64,000 nt of DNA from Algibacter mikhailovii. GTDB taxonomy: Bacteria; Bacteroidota; Bacteroidia; Flavobacteriales; Flavobacteriaceae. A model generated the notes under the pieces. It ran no database searches, was not told the origin of the DNA, and saw only the letters and a list, made by a program, of their open reading frames with translations. Shown here piece by piece: positions 48,406 through 58,544 of this stretch (position 1 is the stretch's first letter; every line of letters starts with the position of its first letter). Both the position numbers and the translations under genes were made by a program. Location of the stretch: contig NZ_BMWZ01000004.1 in assembly GCF_014651495.1 (NCBI RefSeq), positions 488,346 through 552,345 on the forward strand, in the 5' to 3' direction.

Positions 48406-49419
48406 ATGGAATTTTTCCCTTTGTTACTTGTAATATTCGCGAGTATTTTTCAAGGCTCCTTTGGTCTTGGCATGAAATTTATGGCACCCTTAAAATGGGA
48501 GGCATGGTGGCTTGTTCATTCCTTATTTGCCATGATTTTAATACCAACTGCATGGGCTTATTTTGTAACACCAGATTTATTCAATGTCGTTACAGGAGCT
48601 TCATCTGATGTTATACTTACAGCCATGGCCTTTGGCGCTTTGTGGGGTATAGGCGGCATTATGTTTGGTAAAAGCGTGCCTTATATAGGTATATCCTTAA
48701 CCTATGGTATTGTGATGGGAGTTTGTTCGGCAGCTGGTGGATTAATCCCCCTATTTTTTGCCAACAAGGCGGAATTTGAAAAAATGGCTCCAGGATTACC
48801 TTTTATTTTAGGCGGTGTAGCTATTATGCTTATAGGTGTTGGAATCACAGCTTATGCAGGTGTACAAAAAGACAAACTTCAAGCTGGAACAGAAATAGAA
48901 ACTACAGGAGATAAAGTTAATCTTAAAACTGGTTTAATTATCGCTATACTCAGTGGTTTACTATCAGCCTTTCTCGCAGTAGGTTTTGCTGAAGGTAAAG
49001 CTATTGGTGAATTAGCGAAAAACGCCGGAGCTATTCCTCGCAATACAAGTTTAGCGATATGGGTTGTTGTACTTTGGGGTGGTTTTGCTATCAATGCGCT
49101 CTATGCTATTTTCTTATTATTTAGAAACAATACATGGAGTTCATTCAAAACACCAAATGCCGGAAAAGCTTATGCTTGGTCCATTGGAGCTGCACTACTT
49201 TGGTTTGGAGCTTTAGGCATTTACGGGCAAGGTGCCACCTTGATGGGTAAAATAGGAGATGTCATAGCTTGGCCGATTATGCTTGGACTTTCTCTTATTG
49301 TGGGTAACATATGGTCTTATATGAATAAAGAATGGGAAGGCGCAAAGAAACCTTTCAACATCATGCTACTAGGTGTTCTAATCATAATCATAGCTGTTAT
49401 CGTGATGGGGTATTCCTAA
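48406..49419 (+). CDS. RhaT-family (DMT-like) sugar:H+ symporter
   Basis: 337 aa with about 10 transmembrane segments ('FFPLLLVIFASIFQGSFGLGMK', 'WEAWWLVHSLFA', 'GIGGIMFGKSVPYIG'). Matches the L-rhamnose-proton symporter family; the substrate in this operon is more likely a sugar released from the galactan, such as anhydro-galactose. Last gene of the operator-7 unit. Confidence 0.82.
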   Translation: MEFFPLLLVIFASIFQGSFGLGMKFMAPLKWEAWWLVHSLFAMILIPTAWAYFVTPDLFNVVTGASSDVILTAMAFGALWGIGGIMFGKSVPYIGISLTYGIVMGVCSAAGGLIPLFFANKAEFEKMAPGLPFILGGVAIMLIGVGITAYAGVQKDKLQAGTEIETTGDKVNLKTGLIIAILSGLLSAFLAVGFAEGKAIGELAKNAGAIPRNTSLAIWVVVLWGGFAINALYAIFLLFRNNTWSSFKTPNAGKAYAWSIGAALLWFGALGIYGQGATLMGKIGDVIAWPIMLGLSLIVGNIWSYMNKEWEGAKKPFNIMLLGVLIIIIAVIVMGYS

Positions 49420-49449
49420 AATGCTTTCAAAACAATATTAAAATATTAC

Positions 49450-49485
49450 TAAACAGCATCTATTTAATAAATTAGGTGCTGTTTA
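49450..49485 (+). terminator. Hairpin after the cycloisomerase operon
   Basis: TAAACAGCATCT (49450-49461) pairs with AGGTGCTGTTTA (49474-49485) over 12 bp with one G-T pair; no long T run follows, so termination may be partial and read into sulfatase 3. Confidence 0.55.
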
Positions 49486-49504
49486 TTACTTTAAATCACT
49501 TATT

Positions 49505-50893
49505 ATGTTCTCAAAAAAAAGTATTCAATTATCTCTGCTGCTGCTATTTATAGCATCTCAAATAGGTCATGCCCAGAAACAACCAAACATAGTCTTACTA
49601 TTTGCTGATGATGGCGGATATGCTGATTTTGGCTTTCAAGGCAGTAAAGAGATGATAACGCCAAACTTAGATAAACTAGCTTCAGAAGGTGTAAGGTTTA
49701 CTCAGGCCTATGTATCAGCATCGACTTGTGGTCCATCAAGAGCTGGTTTAATTACTGGTAGATATCAACAACGCTTTGGATTTGAAGAGAATAATGTTCC
49801 TTCCTATATGAGTCAATATTCAGGTCAAGACGGGCCTAATATGGGCATTCCCCTTACAGAAAAAACGATGGGTGACTATTTAAAATCATTAGGTTATGCA
49901 ACGGCATTTTATGGTAAATGGCATTTAGGAGGTACAGATAAGTTTCATCCATTAAACCGTGGTTTTGATGAGTTTTTAGGTTTTAGAGGTGGCGCTCGCG
50001 ACTATTTTCCTTATGAAAACAATCCACAGGATGAGCTCAACAAATTAGAGCGCAATCTGGGAAATTACAAGGAGCATGACGGCTATTTAACCGATGTTTT
50101 GGCTGATGAAGCGATAGATTTTATTGAACGTAAAAAGAACAAACCGTTCTTTGTTTTTCTATCCTATAATGCGGTTCACACGCCTATGCAAGCTAGACAA
50201 GAGGATATGGATAAGTTTCCAAATCTTACCGGTAAAAGAAAAGAATTAGCAGGAATGACACTAAGCCTAGATAGAGCCTGCGGAAAAGTATTGGATAAAT
50301 TAAAAGAGCTTGGATTAGACGATAATACCATTGTAATTTTTACGAATGATAATGGAGGACCTACAGATAAAAACGCCTCAATTAACCTGCCCTTAAGCGG
50401 TACTAAATCGAACCATTTAGAAGGGGGCATCCGTGTACCTTTCTTAATGCGTTGGCCAGGAAAAATAAAAGCGAGCTCAACTTACAATGCGCCTATTAGC
50501 ACCCTAGATTTACTCCCTACGTTTTTCAAAGCGGGTGGTGGAAAAGATGAAGCGCTTAAAAACATTGATGGTGTAGATTTAATACCGTATGTTTCAAATA
50601 AAACAACGGGTATCCCTCATGAAACTTTATATTGGAAACTTGGTATAAGAGGTACGATTAGAGATGGCGACTGGAAATTAATGCGTTTTTCTGATAGACC
50701 AGCTGAACTGTATAATATAGAGAACGATCCCTATGAACAAAAGGATCTGGCTGTTTATTACCCAGATAAGGTAAAAGCGTTATTCAAAAAATTATATGCC
50801 TGGGAACTCACCTTAGAGCGTCCCGCTTGGTTGCTTCAAAAGAAATTTGAAAAAGTAGATATTGACCGTATGGATAAATATAGAAACAAGTAG
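49505..50893 (+). CDS. S1-family sulfatase 3
   Basis: 462 aa with a signal peptide ('[16 protein letters not shown]'). Formylglycine motif '[18 protein letters not shown]', metal sites '[16 protein letters not shown]' and '[10 protein letters not shown]', and '[21 protein letters not shown]'. Sequence type resembles the S1_19 group often found in carrageenan loci. Last gene of the PUL, 85 bp after the transporter with only a weak hairpin between, so probably partly co-transcribed. Confidence 0.9.
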   Translation: MFSKKSIQLSLLLLFIASQIGHAQKQPNIVLLFADDGGYADFGFQGSKEMITPNLDKLASEGVRFTQAYVSASTCGPSRAGLITGRYQQRFGFEENNVPSYMSQYSGQDGPNMGIPLTEKTMGDYLKSLGYATAFYGKWHLGGTDKFHPLNRGFDEFLGFRGGARDYFPYENNPQDELNKLERNLGNYKEHDGYLTDVLADEAIDFIERKKNKPFFVFLSYNAVHTPMQARQEDMDKFPNLTGKRKELAGMTLSLDRACGKVLDKLKELGLDDNTIVIFTNDNGGPTDKNASINLPLSGTKSNHLEGGIRVPFLMRWPGKIKASSTYNAPISTLDLLPTFFKAGGGKDEALKNIDGVDLIPYVSNKTTGIPHETLYWKLGIRGTIRDGDWKLMRFSDRPAELYNIENDPYEQKDLAVYYPDKVKALFKKLYAWELTLERPAWLLQKKFEKVDIDRMDKYRNK

Positions 50894-50914
50894 TAAGTAT
50901 AATTCAATTGATTT

Positions 50915-50948
50915 AAATGCTCTAAAACATTAGATTTTTAGGGCATTT
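50915..50948 (+). terminator. Terminator closing the PUL
   Basis: AAATGCTCTAAAA (50915-50927) pairs with TTTTAGGGCATTT (50936-50948), one G-T pair, then T-rich. Confidence 0.8.
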
Positions 50949-51008
50949 TTTTATTAAACCAATTAAGCCAAAACTTCTGATTTAATAATCTAGGTTGGAC
51001 ATAAAAAC

Positions 51009-51191
51009 TTACCCATAATTATTATCAGGTATTAAGAAGTTGGAGTTCTCTGTATTACCTGCTAAAGCCTTCTTAAGCCTACTTTCCAATACTTTCTTTC
51101 CAGACGACAATAACAACACTGAATCCCAAATTATTTCTGAAGTTCTATGATACCAGAACAAATTAAATACCTTTTGAAAATTTCTATTACC
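51009..51191 (-). pseudogene. Remnant of a decayed gene
   Basis: A 60-codon frame without a start codon ends at TAA (51009-51011). Its translation looks protein-like ('FNLFWYHRTSEIIWDS', 'SGKKVLESRLKKALAG', 'FLIPDNNYG'). A TAG immediately precedes it, and the neighbouring frame is open just upstream, which suggests a frameshifted relic. Family not recognised. Confidence 0.35.
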
Positions 51192-51424
51192 CTATAAGAA
51201 GCTGGGATTTGTTCTGATGAGACTAAATCAAGTAGGTAGAATAAACCAAGAGCAAAGAATCAGCACAAATTAGATGTGAAATGAAAGGAATAAAAATGGT
51301 AATCACGAATGCGATGTCATTCTAGCAATAGTTGTATCCAACTATAGTTTTACAATTAAGCCTTGTGGCATAAAAGCCGAAATCATTTAAATAAACTTTG
51401 TTCGCTCTTGTCTAATTTAATGTA

Positions 51425-51463
51425 TAAAAAAAACCTCCATTGTTATAATTAACAATGGAGGCC
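51425..51463 (-). terminator. Terminator after the T9SS-tagged protein gene
   Basis: CCTCCATTGTTA (51434-51445) and TAACAATGGAGG (51450-51461), a perfect 12-bp stem with a T run on the minus strand. Confidence 0.9.
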
Positions 51464-51489
51464 TTAATAACTATAATAATAAACTACTA

Positions 51490-52284
51490 CTAATTCTTAA
51501 TAAAACGCTTAGTTGATACTCCTTTATCCGAAGTTAACTTAACAATATACATCGCATTTTTTAAAGAAGAAACATCTAAATTATCTACTACATTATCAAC
51601 GCTTAAGACTACTCTACCCAACATATCAACAACAGAAACATTAGATATTGTTTCTTGCGTATTAATGTTTAATCTATCCTTTACAGGATTAGGATACATT
51701 GCAAATTTAAATGCGTTTTTATCGCTTGTAGATAGGGTACCTTCAGCAAAAATAAATAAAGGCATTTCTAATGGTGCAGCCATCCATCCACTATTGGCAC
51801 CATCATTAGGCCCTGTACTCTCATTAGCTCCGTCATTATAGATTTTAGCACTTAGTCTTAAAAAATTTTCTCCTAAATTTCCAATACCAACGGCAATATT
51901 TGCGCGATCCATCGTATAAGAAGTAGCTGCACCAGGTGTTTGAATATCATTGTAAGCTCCATTTGTCCAATTTCCTTGAGTCCCATCACCTACTGGTCCT
52001 TTTTTACCAACAACAAAGGCTCTTTCAACATTACTGGTATTGTTACTATTAACCGTCATGGTAATTTCTAAATTATAAAGCTCTTCAACGTTAATACTAA
52101 TTCCGCTAATATCATCACTCAAACCAGCTTGAGGTACACCTTTGTGTGTTGACACAGGAGCATAAAACTGATCTAAAACTTCTATTGTTATATCTGTAAT
52201 TGTAACTGCATCAGACTGAGCAGATACATTCATTGAGGTTGCCACTAGAGCAACAAACATCATAATTGCGTAAATTTTTTTCAT
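51490..52284 (-). CDS. Secreted protein with type IX sorting domain
   Basis: 264 aa. Signal peptide ('IYAIMMFVALVATSMNVSAQ'), a beta-rich domain of unknown function (about 25-190), and a C-terminal T9SS type A sorting domain ('FKFAMYPNPVKDRLNINT...SLKNAMYIVKLTSDKG'). Secreted or surface-bound. No link with the PUL is evident; it faces the locus and has its own terminator. Confidence 0.8.
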   Translation of the reverse strand: MKKIYAIMMFVALVATSMNVSAQSDAVTITDITIEVLDQFYAPVSTHKGVPQAGLSDDISGISINVEELYNLEITMTVNSNNTSNVERAFVVGKKGPVGDGTQGNWTNGAYNDIQTPGAATSYTMDRANIAVGIGNLGENFLRLSAKIYNDGANESTGPNDGANSGWMAAPLEMPLFIFAEGTLSTSDKNAFKFAMYPNPVKDRLNINTQETISNVSVVDMLGRVVLSVDNVVDNLDVSSLKNAMYIVKLTSDKGVSTKRFIKN

Positions 52285-52842
52285 AATTTTAATTGTTTAA
52301 TTGTTTGTAAAAATACTTTCAAGTAAAATTACTGAGGTTATAGACTTTTATATTCATGGATATTATCCCAGACTTGCACAAAATTACCATGATATATCAA
52401 ATCGCCTTAAAATCAGACATCTAGATTTAAAACCGCAGGTAAGGTTGAAATTATATGCGAAAGCGGTGCATTAACATTTGGTAGATAAGTTTTCATAGTC
52501 TTAATCATTTATCTCGTTCTTATGGCAAATCTTAAAGCAGTCTTTATATTTGGTAAAACCGTGATTGTGAAAAAAGAAGTATCTAATGGAAGTACTTTAT
52601 TTATAATTTTATCGAAAGGGCTTATCCCCCATATTTTTCCTTAAAAAAACGTCATTTATTTTATGGAAGACTTCTTTTAAGGCTTATTTTTAGGGATTTT
52701 CTTTCAACAACAATGTCACCATTAAAACTAAAAAAAAGAATGTGAGCTGGCGGTTATATTTCCAGCAAAAGAATTCATAAAAACAAAAAACACTGATAAT
52801 TAAATCATTATCAGTGTTTTGATTTTATCTAAACTCGGTTTG
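52285..52842. other. Intergenic region between the T9SS protein and tRNA-Pro
   Basis: 558 bp. AT-rich; holds the promoter of the minus-strand T9SS gene and a hairpin (52789-52818) that ends the tRNA-Pro transcript. No gene or repeat was recognised in the rest. Confidence 0.5.
52789..52818 (-). terminator. Terminator after tRNA-Pro
   Basis: AACACTGATAAT (52789-52800) and ATTATCAGTGTT (52807-52818), a perfect 12-bp stem with A/T tracts on both sides; probably bidirectional. Confidence 0.85.
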
Positions 52843-52917
52843 TCGGGATGACAGGATTTGAACCTGCGACCACACGGCCCCCAGCCGTGTACGCTAACCG
52901 GACTGCGCCACATCCCG
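52843..52917 (-). tRNA. tRNA-Pro (anticodon GGG)
   Basis: 75 nt on the minus strand. Acceptor arms CGGGATG and CATCCCG pair, T-loop GTTCGAATC is present, and the anticodon loop CTGGGGG gives anticodon GGG (proline). Discriminator A; CCA not encoded. Confidence 0.95.
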
Positions 52918-52987
52918 TTTAAAATATAATATTCAAAGGAAATACTTTTTACTAAAACATAAAAACAATAGCTCCGATTATTTTAAG

Positions 52988-53020
52988 AAAAAAGCCGAGA
53001 ACATGAGTTTTCGGCTTTTT
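52988..53020 (-). terminator. Terminator after trxB
   Basis: AAAAAAGCCGAGAAC and GTTTTCGGCTTTTT form a stem with a short loop and a T run on the minus strand. Confidence 0.85.
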
Positions 53021-53046
53021 AATATATTTTGGTATGTTTTTACTAC

Positions 53047-54024
53047 TTATACAGACGATGTTGACACCTCCATTGTAGCCTCTTTAGCCGCTAAATAACG
53101 CTCAGCATCTAGCGCTGCCATACATCCAGTACCAGCGGCTGTTACCGCTTGTCTATAAACATGATCAGCGGCATCACCTGAGACAAATACACCTGCCACA
53201 TTCGTCTTTGATGTACCCGGCTCATTTATAATATATCCAGTCTCATCAAGATTTAAATACCCTTTAAAGATATCCGTATTTGGTTTATGACCAATAGCAA
53301 CAAAAAATCCAGTTGCCTCAATTACGTGCTTCTCATTTGTCTTATTATTAAAAACACGAACCCCTGTAACCACTTGGTCATCTCCTAACACTTCATCAGT
53401 TTCTGTATTAAAAAGTATTTCAATATTTTCAGTATTTTTAACACGCGCAGCCATTATTTTTGAAGCTCTAAACTCATCTCTTCGTACAAGCATGGTTACT
53501 TTTTTACAAAGTTTTGATAGGTAATGTGCTTCCTCACAGGCAGAATCTCCTGCTCCAACTATCACTACTTCCTGATTTCTATAAAAGAACCCATCACAAA
53601 CGGCGCAGGCAGAAACACCGCCTCCTAATTTTAAATATTTTTGTTCTGATTCTAAACCTAAATACTTCGCAGATGCACCAGTAGAAATAATAATGGTATC
53701 AGCATGAATCTCCTTGACATCATTGACCCAGACTTTATGAACATCTCCAGAAAAGTCAACTTTAGTAATCCAACCATCTCGCACATCAGTCTCAAAACGT
53801 TGTGCTTGTTTTTGAAGCTCCATCATCATCTCCGGACCTGTAACGCCATCGGGATAACCAGGAAAATTCTCAACTTCATTAGTGGTTGTTAACTGTCCAC
53901 CAGGTTGTGTTCCCTGATAAAGCACAGGCTTCATATTTGCTCTTGCTGCATATATTGCCGCTGTATAACCCGCTGGCCCTGAACCTATGATAAGGCACTT
54001 TAATTTTTCAATTGTTTCCGACAT
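53047..54024 (-). CDS. trxB: Thioredoxin reductase
   Basis: 325 aa, standard length. FAD-binding 'CLIIGSGPAGYTAAIYAARA', redox-active 'CAVC' in 'SACAVCDGFFY', NADPH-binding 'VVIVGAGDSACEEA' and the C-terminal 'GVFVSGDAAD' FAD motif. Keeps thioredoxin reduced with NADPH in the cytoplasm. Single gene with its own terminator. Confidence 0.97.
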   Translation of the reverse strand: MSETIEKLKCLIIGSGPAGYTAAIYAARANMKPVLYQGTQPGGQLTTTNEVENFPGYPDGVTGPEMMMELQKQAQRFETDVRDGWITKVDFSGDVHKVWVNDVKEIHADTIIISTGASAKYLGLESEQKYLKLGGGVSACAVCDGFFYRNQEVVIVGAGDSACEEAHYLSKLCKKVTMLVRRDEFRASKIMAARVKNTENIEILFNTETDEVLGDDQVVTGVRVFNNKTNEKHVIEATGFFVAIGHKPNTDIFKGYLNLDETGYIINEPGTSKTNVAGVFVSGDAADHVYRQAVTAAGTGCMAALDAERYLAAKEATMEVSTSSV

Positions 54025-54118
54025 AATCTTAACTTTTTAGCCTTACAAAAGTAGCTTTTTTGATAGAAAACTTACATTTAAGTTATCAACAGTTTTTATA
54101 ATTAAATAAATTTAGACA

Positions 54119-54151
54119 ATAAAAAAAAGCGCCTTATAATTTAAGGCGCTT
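54119..54151 (-). terminator. Terminator after the PpiD/SurA-like gene
   Basis: AAGCGCCTTA (54127-54136) and TAAGGCGCTT (54142-54151) form a 10-bp stem, followed on the minus strand by a run of T. Confidence 0.9.
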
Positions 54152-54178
54152 AAATATCATTATTTCAATAAAATTGTT

Positions 54179-56308
54179 CTACTGAATTTGAGATTTTGCT
54201 CTATTATCTTCAATATCTGCAGCGTCTTTTAATGCGTTGTAAAGTTTAGTATTAACAACTGTTGACTTTTGTTGCTCCACTCTATTGGCTGCAGCTTGAT
54301 AATTATCTAATTCTACCGCAGGTGTCACTTTAGTAACCTCAATCATATACACACCACGCTCTCCATCAATCAAATTGGATGTTTCACCTTCATTTAAACC
54401 AAATGCGGCTCCCACCACTAAAGGCTCTCGTCCTGCACCAGATATTGTTGGGTTTTTCATATTAATCCCAGTCGCCGTTTTCACTGTTGTATTTTCAGCA
54501 GCTGCTAAATCATCTAATGTTGACGCCGATACTCGATCTCTAATAATCTCAGCCTTCTTCTCTTTTCGTATAATAGGTAACACTTTAGCCGTAGCATCTT
54601 CTACAGACATCAATCCTTGTTCATGTATTGCCACTAGCTGAGCAACAACATACCCCCCAGACACATTAAAACGTTTAATACTTCCAATTTCTACATCTTC
54701 TTCAAAGGCCCAACGTACTATTGGTCTTTGGTTACCTACTCCAGGAATACTTTCATCTAATACCTTTATACCATTTACTGGTCTTATTGTAAGTTTGTTA
54801 CCTTCTGCTTCAGTTTCAAAATCACTCTTACCTGCATTAATTTCAAAATTTGAAGCATCTCTAAATACCTTATCACTAGTAGCCTCAGATGGTTCTATCT
54901 TTCTTGCGATTGTTCCTACTTGAACAGCCTTTTTCTTATCTTTTTGACCTTCAATTTCAATAATATGAAAACCAAAAATAGTTTTTACAACACCTATATC
55001 TCCTGTTTTTCCTTCAAATTCAAAATCATTAAATTCAGGAACCATAGTGTTATAAGCATGCCAATCATAGCGACCTTCATTTGCTACACTACCTTGATCT
55101 GAAGAAAATTCTTTTACAAATTCTCCGAATTTAGAAGTGTTTCTTTTTAATATAGTCACTAAACTATCAGCTGTTGCTTTAGCTTGTGCTTCCGTTCGTG
55201 TTACATCTTGAGCCGCACTTTGAGACCCTACAAATGGTAGTAAAATATGTCTTACTTTTACTGAATCTGGTAATTGCTTAACAGCAGTAACTTTCGCAAC
55301 TTTAAAATATCCATCATGCTTAAAAGGTCCAAATACTTCGCCTTCATTTAAAGCATAAATATCTTCGGCAAACTCAGTAGGTAAACTTGATTTAAAAACA
55401 AAGCTCTCATTAAATTTAATATCTGAAGATGCAATAGCATTAACATACTCTTCATTATTCTTCACTTTTGAGAATGCTATAATGGTATCTTTTCTACCAC
55501 GCTCATCTACCAATTGTCCATCTATATAAGTTTGAAGCTCCGCTTTTATATTGTTTTCATCTTCAATTGAAGCTTCTTCCTTAAACTCTACAAAACGAAT
55601 ATCTCTAGCTGCCTCTACTTCATATTGCTTTTTATTAGCATTTATGTAATTAGAAATATCTGATTTAGAAACTTGAACAGTGCTATCCGCTATGGTAGCA
55701 TATCCTATTTGAACATATTTGATATCGGCTTTATTACCTTCCAATTTGTGCTCTAATTCACCTTCAGCCAAAGTTCCTGTAAGACCAGCTTTAACCATAT
55801 TGAAATAATTCTGGTTCAATGCATTCGCTGCTAATCGCTTTTCATAATTAACCCAACTTTGAAAACCTTGTGGTGATGTTTCTTTTAAGTTTGCTATGTA
55901 TTCGTTCAGTTTGTTTTCATCAAACAATCCTGCCTCATTCAAAAACTCCGGACTTGTAGCTAAAGCTGTTCTTAGCAAGTCTCTCATTTGGTCTTTTTCA
56001 ACAGTGATTCCTAATTCTTCAAACTGCGTTGCCATTACTGCTTGTCTCACTTCCTCATCCCAAACTCGATTCATGACTTGCGTGTTGGTCGCATTTGGGC
56101 CTAGTTGTCTTTGCATGATTTCAACTTTTTGTAAAAAGTCCTCACGAGTAATGTCTGTCCCATTAATCGTTGCCACAACGTTTTGAGATTTTGATGTAAG
56201 TGCATCACTGTTTTTAAAGAGATCTGCTAGTACAAAAGAAAATAACGCTAACGCTATAATTAGTATTAAAAATAGTGAACGTTGTCTTATCTTATTTAAA
56301 ACTGCCAT
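54179..56308 (-). CDS. PpiD/SurA-like peptidyl-prolyl isomerase
   Basis: 709 aa. One N-terminal membrane anchor ('FLILIIALALFSFVLADLF', about 11-30), a SurA_N-like chaperone domain (to about 230), a PpiC rotamase domain (about 345-455: 'VRHILLPFVG', 'GEFVKEFSSDQGS', 'FGFHIIEI') and a long C-terminal helical/beta region. Anchored in the inner membrane with the body in the periplasm, folding outer-membrane proteins. First gene after CorC-like and lptC genes in the same direction. Confidence 0.9.
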   Translation of the reverse strand: MAVLNKIRQRSLFLILIIALALFSFVLADLFKNSDALTSKSQNVVATINGTDITREDFLQKVEIMQRQLGPNATNTQVMNRVWDEEVRQAVMATQFEELGITVEKDQMRDLLRTALATSPEFLNEAGLFDENKLNEYIANLKETSPQGFQSWVNYEKRLAANALNQNYFNMVKAGLTGTLAEGELEHKLEGNKADIKYVQIGYATIADSTVQVSKSDISNYINANKKQYEVEAARDIRFVEFKEEASIEDENNIKAELQTYIDGQLVDERGRKDTIIAFSKVKNNEEYVNAIASSDIKFNESFVFKSSLPTEFAEDIYALNEGEVFGPFKHDGYFKVAKVTAVKQLPDSVKVRHILLPFVGSQSAAQDVTRTEAQAKATADSLVTILKRNTSKFGEFVKEFSSDQGSVANEGRYDWHAYNTMVPEFNDFEFEGKTGDIGVVKTIFGFHIIEIEGQKDKKKAVQVGTIARKIEPSEATSDKVFRDASNFEINAGKSDFETEAEGNKLTIRPVNGIKVLDESIPGVGNQRPIVRWAFEEDVEIGSIKRFNVSGGYVVAQLVAIHEQGLMSVEDATAKVLPIIRKEKKAEIIRDRVSASTLDDLAAAENTTVKTATGINMKNPTISGAGREPLVVGAAFGLNEGETSNLIDGERGVYMIEVTKVTPAVELDNYQAAANRVEQQKSTVVNTKLYNALKDAADIEDNRAKSQIQ

Positions 56309-56442
56309 TTGATAATTTAATTTAAATACCCCATTCTATTGGGATTTGCTTGTTAAGTTGGTGCCAAATATGCTGATTTGACAAAAATATCGTGCGCGAA
56401 AATACCATTTTCTATCCAATAATAAAAGGAGAATATAGGTTT

Positions 56443-57732
56443 TTAATCCTCTTCTAAAACTTTAAGTTCAACCATGTCAATTTTAGTGTTTGACACTTCC
56501 AAAATAGTAAATTGAAAGGTTTCAATTTTTACAATATCATTCTGGGTTGGTATTTCTTCAGCATGGTTAACAATTAGTCCACCGAGAGTTTCATAATTCT
56601 CACTCTCAGGTAGATTAATTTTATAGGTTTCATTAATATGATCAACTTCCAATCTTCCTGAAAAGTTATAGGTTTGAGCATCTATAACTTCCTCCACCAA
56701 ATCAACCGAATCATGTTCATCCTCAATTTCTCCAAAAAGTTCTTCCACAATATCTTCAACGGTCATAATACCAGATGTTCCACCATATTCATCGAGAACA
56801 ACAGCTATACTTTTTCTCTTCTTTGTTAAAACACTCAGTACATCCTTAATAAGCACGGTCTCGGGAACAAATTCTACAGGAGTTAACATCCCTTTAATCG
56901 TTTTAGCCTTTTTGAACAATTCAAACGAGTGCACATACCCAACTATATCATCAATATTATCTTTATACACTAATATTTTTGTTCTTCCCGTTTCCGTAAA
57001 AAGTGTATTTAGAGATTGAATTGAATCCTTTATTTCTACACCTATAATTTCTGTTCTAGGAATCATAACCTCTCGGGCCTTAACATCAGAAAATTCTAGT
57101 GCATTTTGAAAAATTTGAATCTCACTATCCACTTGATCATGAGACTCTACAGCTTCCATTTGCTCACTGATATAATGACCGAGTTCAACCTTGGTAAAAG
57201 CCATTTGTATTTGATCGCCTTCTGTTTTAAAAAACACCCTCAGAACAAAATCAGAAATCCAAATGACAAAATCAGATATTAAGGTGAAAAGGACATAAAA
57301 AAAGTAAGCCGGGATGGCCAAAGCCTTTATCAGCGTATTGGCATAAATTTGAAAAAATACTTTTGGCAAAAATTCTGCGGTAATAAGAATGACAAATGTA
57401 GAAATTATAGTTTGAGATAATAAATTGGCGTCTGTCAACAAATAATCTATAAAACTACTAGAGGTAGGCACCAAGGACTGGAACCAATCCATTAATAAAT
57501 CCCCCATAAAAAATCCATAAATCACTAAGGCAATATTGTTACCAATAAGCATAGTGGTAATAAATTTGGAGGGTTTTGCAGTAAGTTTAGTTAAGGTTTT
57601 AGCCAATACCCCATCTTGCTTTTTCTCGATTTCAATATGTATCTTGTTTGAAGACACATAGGCTATTTCCATTCCTGAAAAAAATGCAGAAAGCAATAAT
57701 GATGCAATTATAATAATTACATAAACACTCAT
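56443..57732 (-). CDS. CorC/HlyC-type membrane protein (hemolysin family)
   Basis: 429 aa. N-terminal CNNM/DUF21 membrane domain (about 1-185 with three or more transmembrane segments), two CBS domains (about 200-330: 'VMIPRTEIIGVEI', 'AVVLDEYGGTSGIMTVEDIVEE') and a C-terminal CorC_HlyC domain (about 345-425). Function in ion (Mg/Co) transport is proposed for the family; in flavobacteria the related GldE has a gliding role. It follows a 63-aa membrane gene with a 3-bp gap. Confidence 0.9.
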   Translation of the reverse strand: MSVYVIIIIASLLLSAFFSGMEIAYVSSNKIHIEIEKKQDGVLAKTLTKLTAKPSKFITTMLIGNNIALVIYGFFMGDLLMDWFQSLVPTSSSFIDYLLTDANLLSQTIISTFVILITAEFLPKVFFQIYANTLIKALAIPAYFFYVLFTLISDFVIWISDFVLRVFFKTEGDQIQMAFTKVELGHYISEQMEAVESHDQVDSEIQIFQNALEFSDVKAREVMIPRTEIIGVEIKDSIQSLNTLFTETGRTKILVYKDNIDDIVGYVHSFELFKKAKTIKGMLTPVEFVPETVLIKDVLSVLTKKRKSIAVVLDEYGGTSGIMTVEDIVEELFGEIEDEHDSVDLVEEVIDAQTYNFSGRLEVDHINETYKINLPESENYETLGGLIVNHAEEIPTQNDIVKIETFQFTILEVSNTKIDMVELKVLEED

Positions 57733-57735
57733 GAA

Positions 57736-57927
57736 TTAGGAGTTATCTCTTTTTTCAAACTTCTTACTAAATTTTCTTCTGAAGAAATACATAAAGATAG
57801 CTAAAGCAGCTAATCCCAATGAAATATATGCTCCGTTAGTTCCATTACCCCATTTTGATATACCATCATAAACAAACAAGGCTGCAAATACTAAATAAGC
57901 ATATTGAAAAATCTTAGAATACTTCAT
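57736..57927 (-). CDS. Small two-helix membrane protein
   Basis: 63 aa with two hydrophobic segments (about 9-20 and 32-50) and a basic tail ('FRRKFSKKFEKRDNS'). No known function. It sits between lptC and the CorC-like gene with a 3-bp gap to the latter, so it belongs to that operon. Confidence 0.7.
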   Translation of the reverse strand: MKYSKIFQYAYLVFAALFVYDGISKWGNGTNGAYISLGLAALAIFMYFFRRKFSKKFEKRDNS

Positions 57928-57989
57928 TTTGAAATTATTTTAGGCTATAAAGATACTTAAAATTGAAAAGAAGAATTAATTAAGAAGGA

Positions 57990-58544
57990 CTAATCTTCTA
58001 AGGTAATTATTCCGGTTACTTCCAGAACTTCAGCATCTGTAAATTTAGAATTAGAATCAAAGCCATTACCGTTAATAATGTCTTGCTCAGTTTGAAAAGA
58101 AACTGGCTCATTGGTATAAAGCCATTCTTTTGTCTGGTCATAATACAATTGATTCGTTTTCAAGACACTACTATCATTAGTAGTTATTACAACATTATCT
58201 TGTAAATCTATTAAGTTTTTATCAGTATAAACAATGGCATAGTCTGCAACAACCGTACTTTTTTTGTTTTCCTTATCAAAAACATACAAGGTAACACCTT
58301 CCACAAATTCTCTGAACGGAAAATCTCGGTTTGTATAATCTAGAGCCTTAGTACTTAGCAGATTTGCCGAAACGCGTCCTGAATCAGTATATTTAAGATT
58401 TAGATTATAGTCAACTCCAATCGGCTCATTTTCCGAAATACCAATTTTTTCAACCTGCTTAAAACTATCACTACATGAAAAAAACATAGTCACAGCAATT
58501 ACTGTGACTATGTTTTTCAAATTATATGTACTTTTTATTTTCAT
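57990..58544 (-). CDS. lptC: LPS export lipoprotein LptC
   Basis: 184 aa from the ATG at 58544 (a 13-residue upstream extension was rejected because the leader then lacks a signal start). Lipoprotein-like signal ('VTVIAVTMFFSC'), beta-jellyroll LptC domain ('LSTKALDYTNRDFPFREFVEG', 'ADYAIVYTDKNLIDLQDNVVITT'). Part of the Lpt bridge that moves lipopolysaccharide across the periplasm. Its start overlaps the stop of the TPR gene by one base. Confidence 0.88.
   Translation of the reverse strand: MKIKSTYNLKNIVTVIAVTMFFSCSDSFKQVEKIGISENEPIGVDYNLNLKYTDSGRVSANLLSTKALDYTNRDFPFREFVEGVTLYVFDKENKKSTVVADYAIVYTDKNLIDLQDNVVITTNDSSVLKTNQLYYDQTKEWLYTNEPVSFQTEQDIINGNGFDSNSKFTDAEVLEVTGIITLED

Larger units (their letters stand above)
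50894..51489. other. Convergent region after the PUL
   Basis: 596 bp between sulfatase 3 and the T9SS protein. It holds terminators for both (50915-50948 plus, 51425-51463 minus), a short perfect hairpin (51328-51345) and, on the minus strand, the tail of a broken open frame (51009-51191). No intact gene was seen. Confidence 0.5.
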
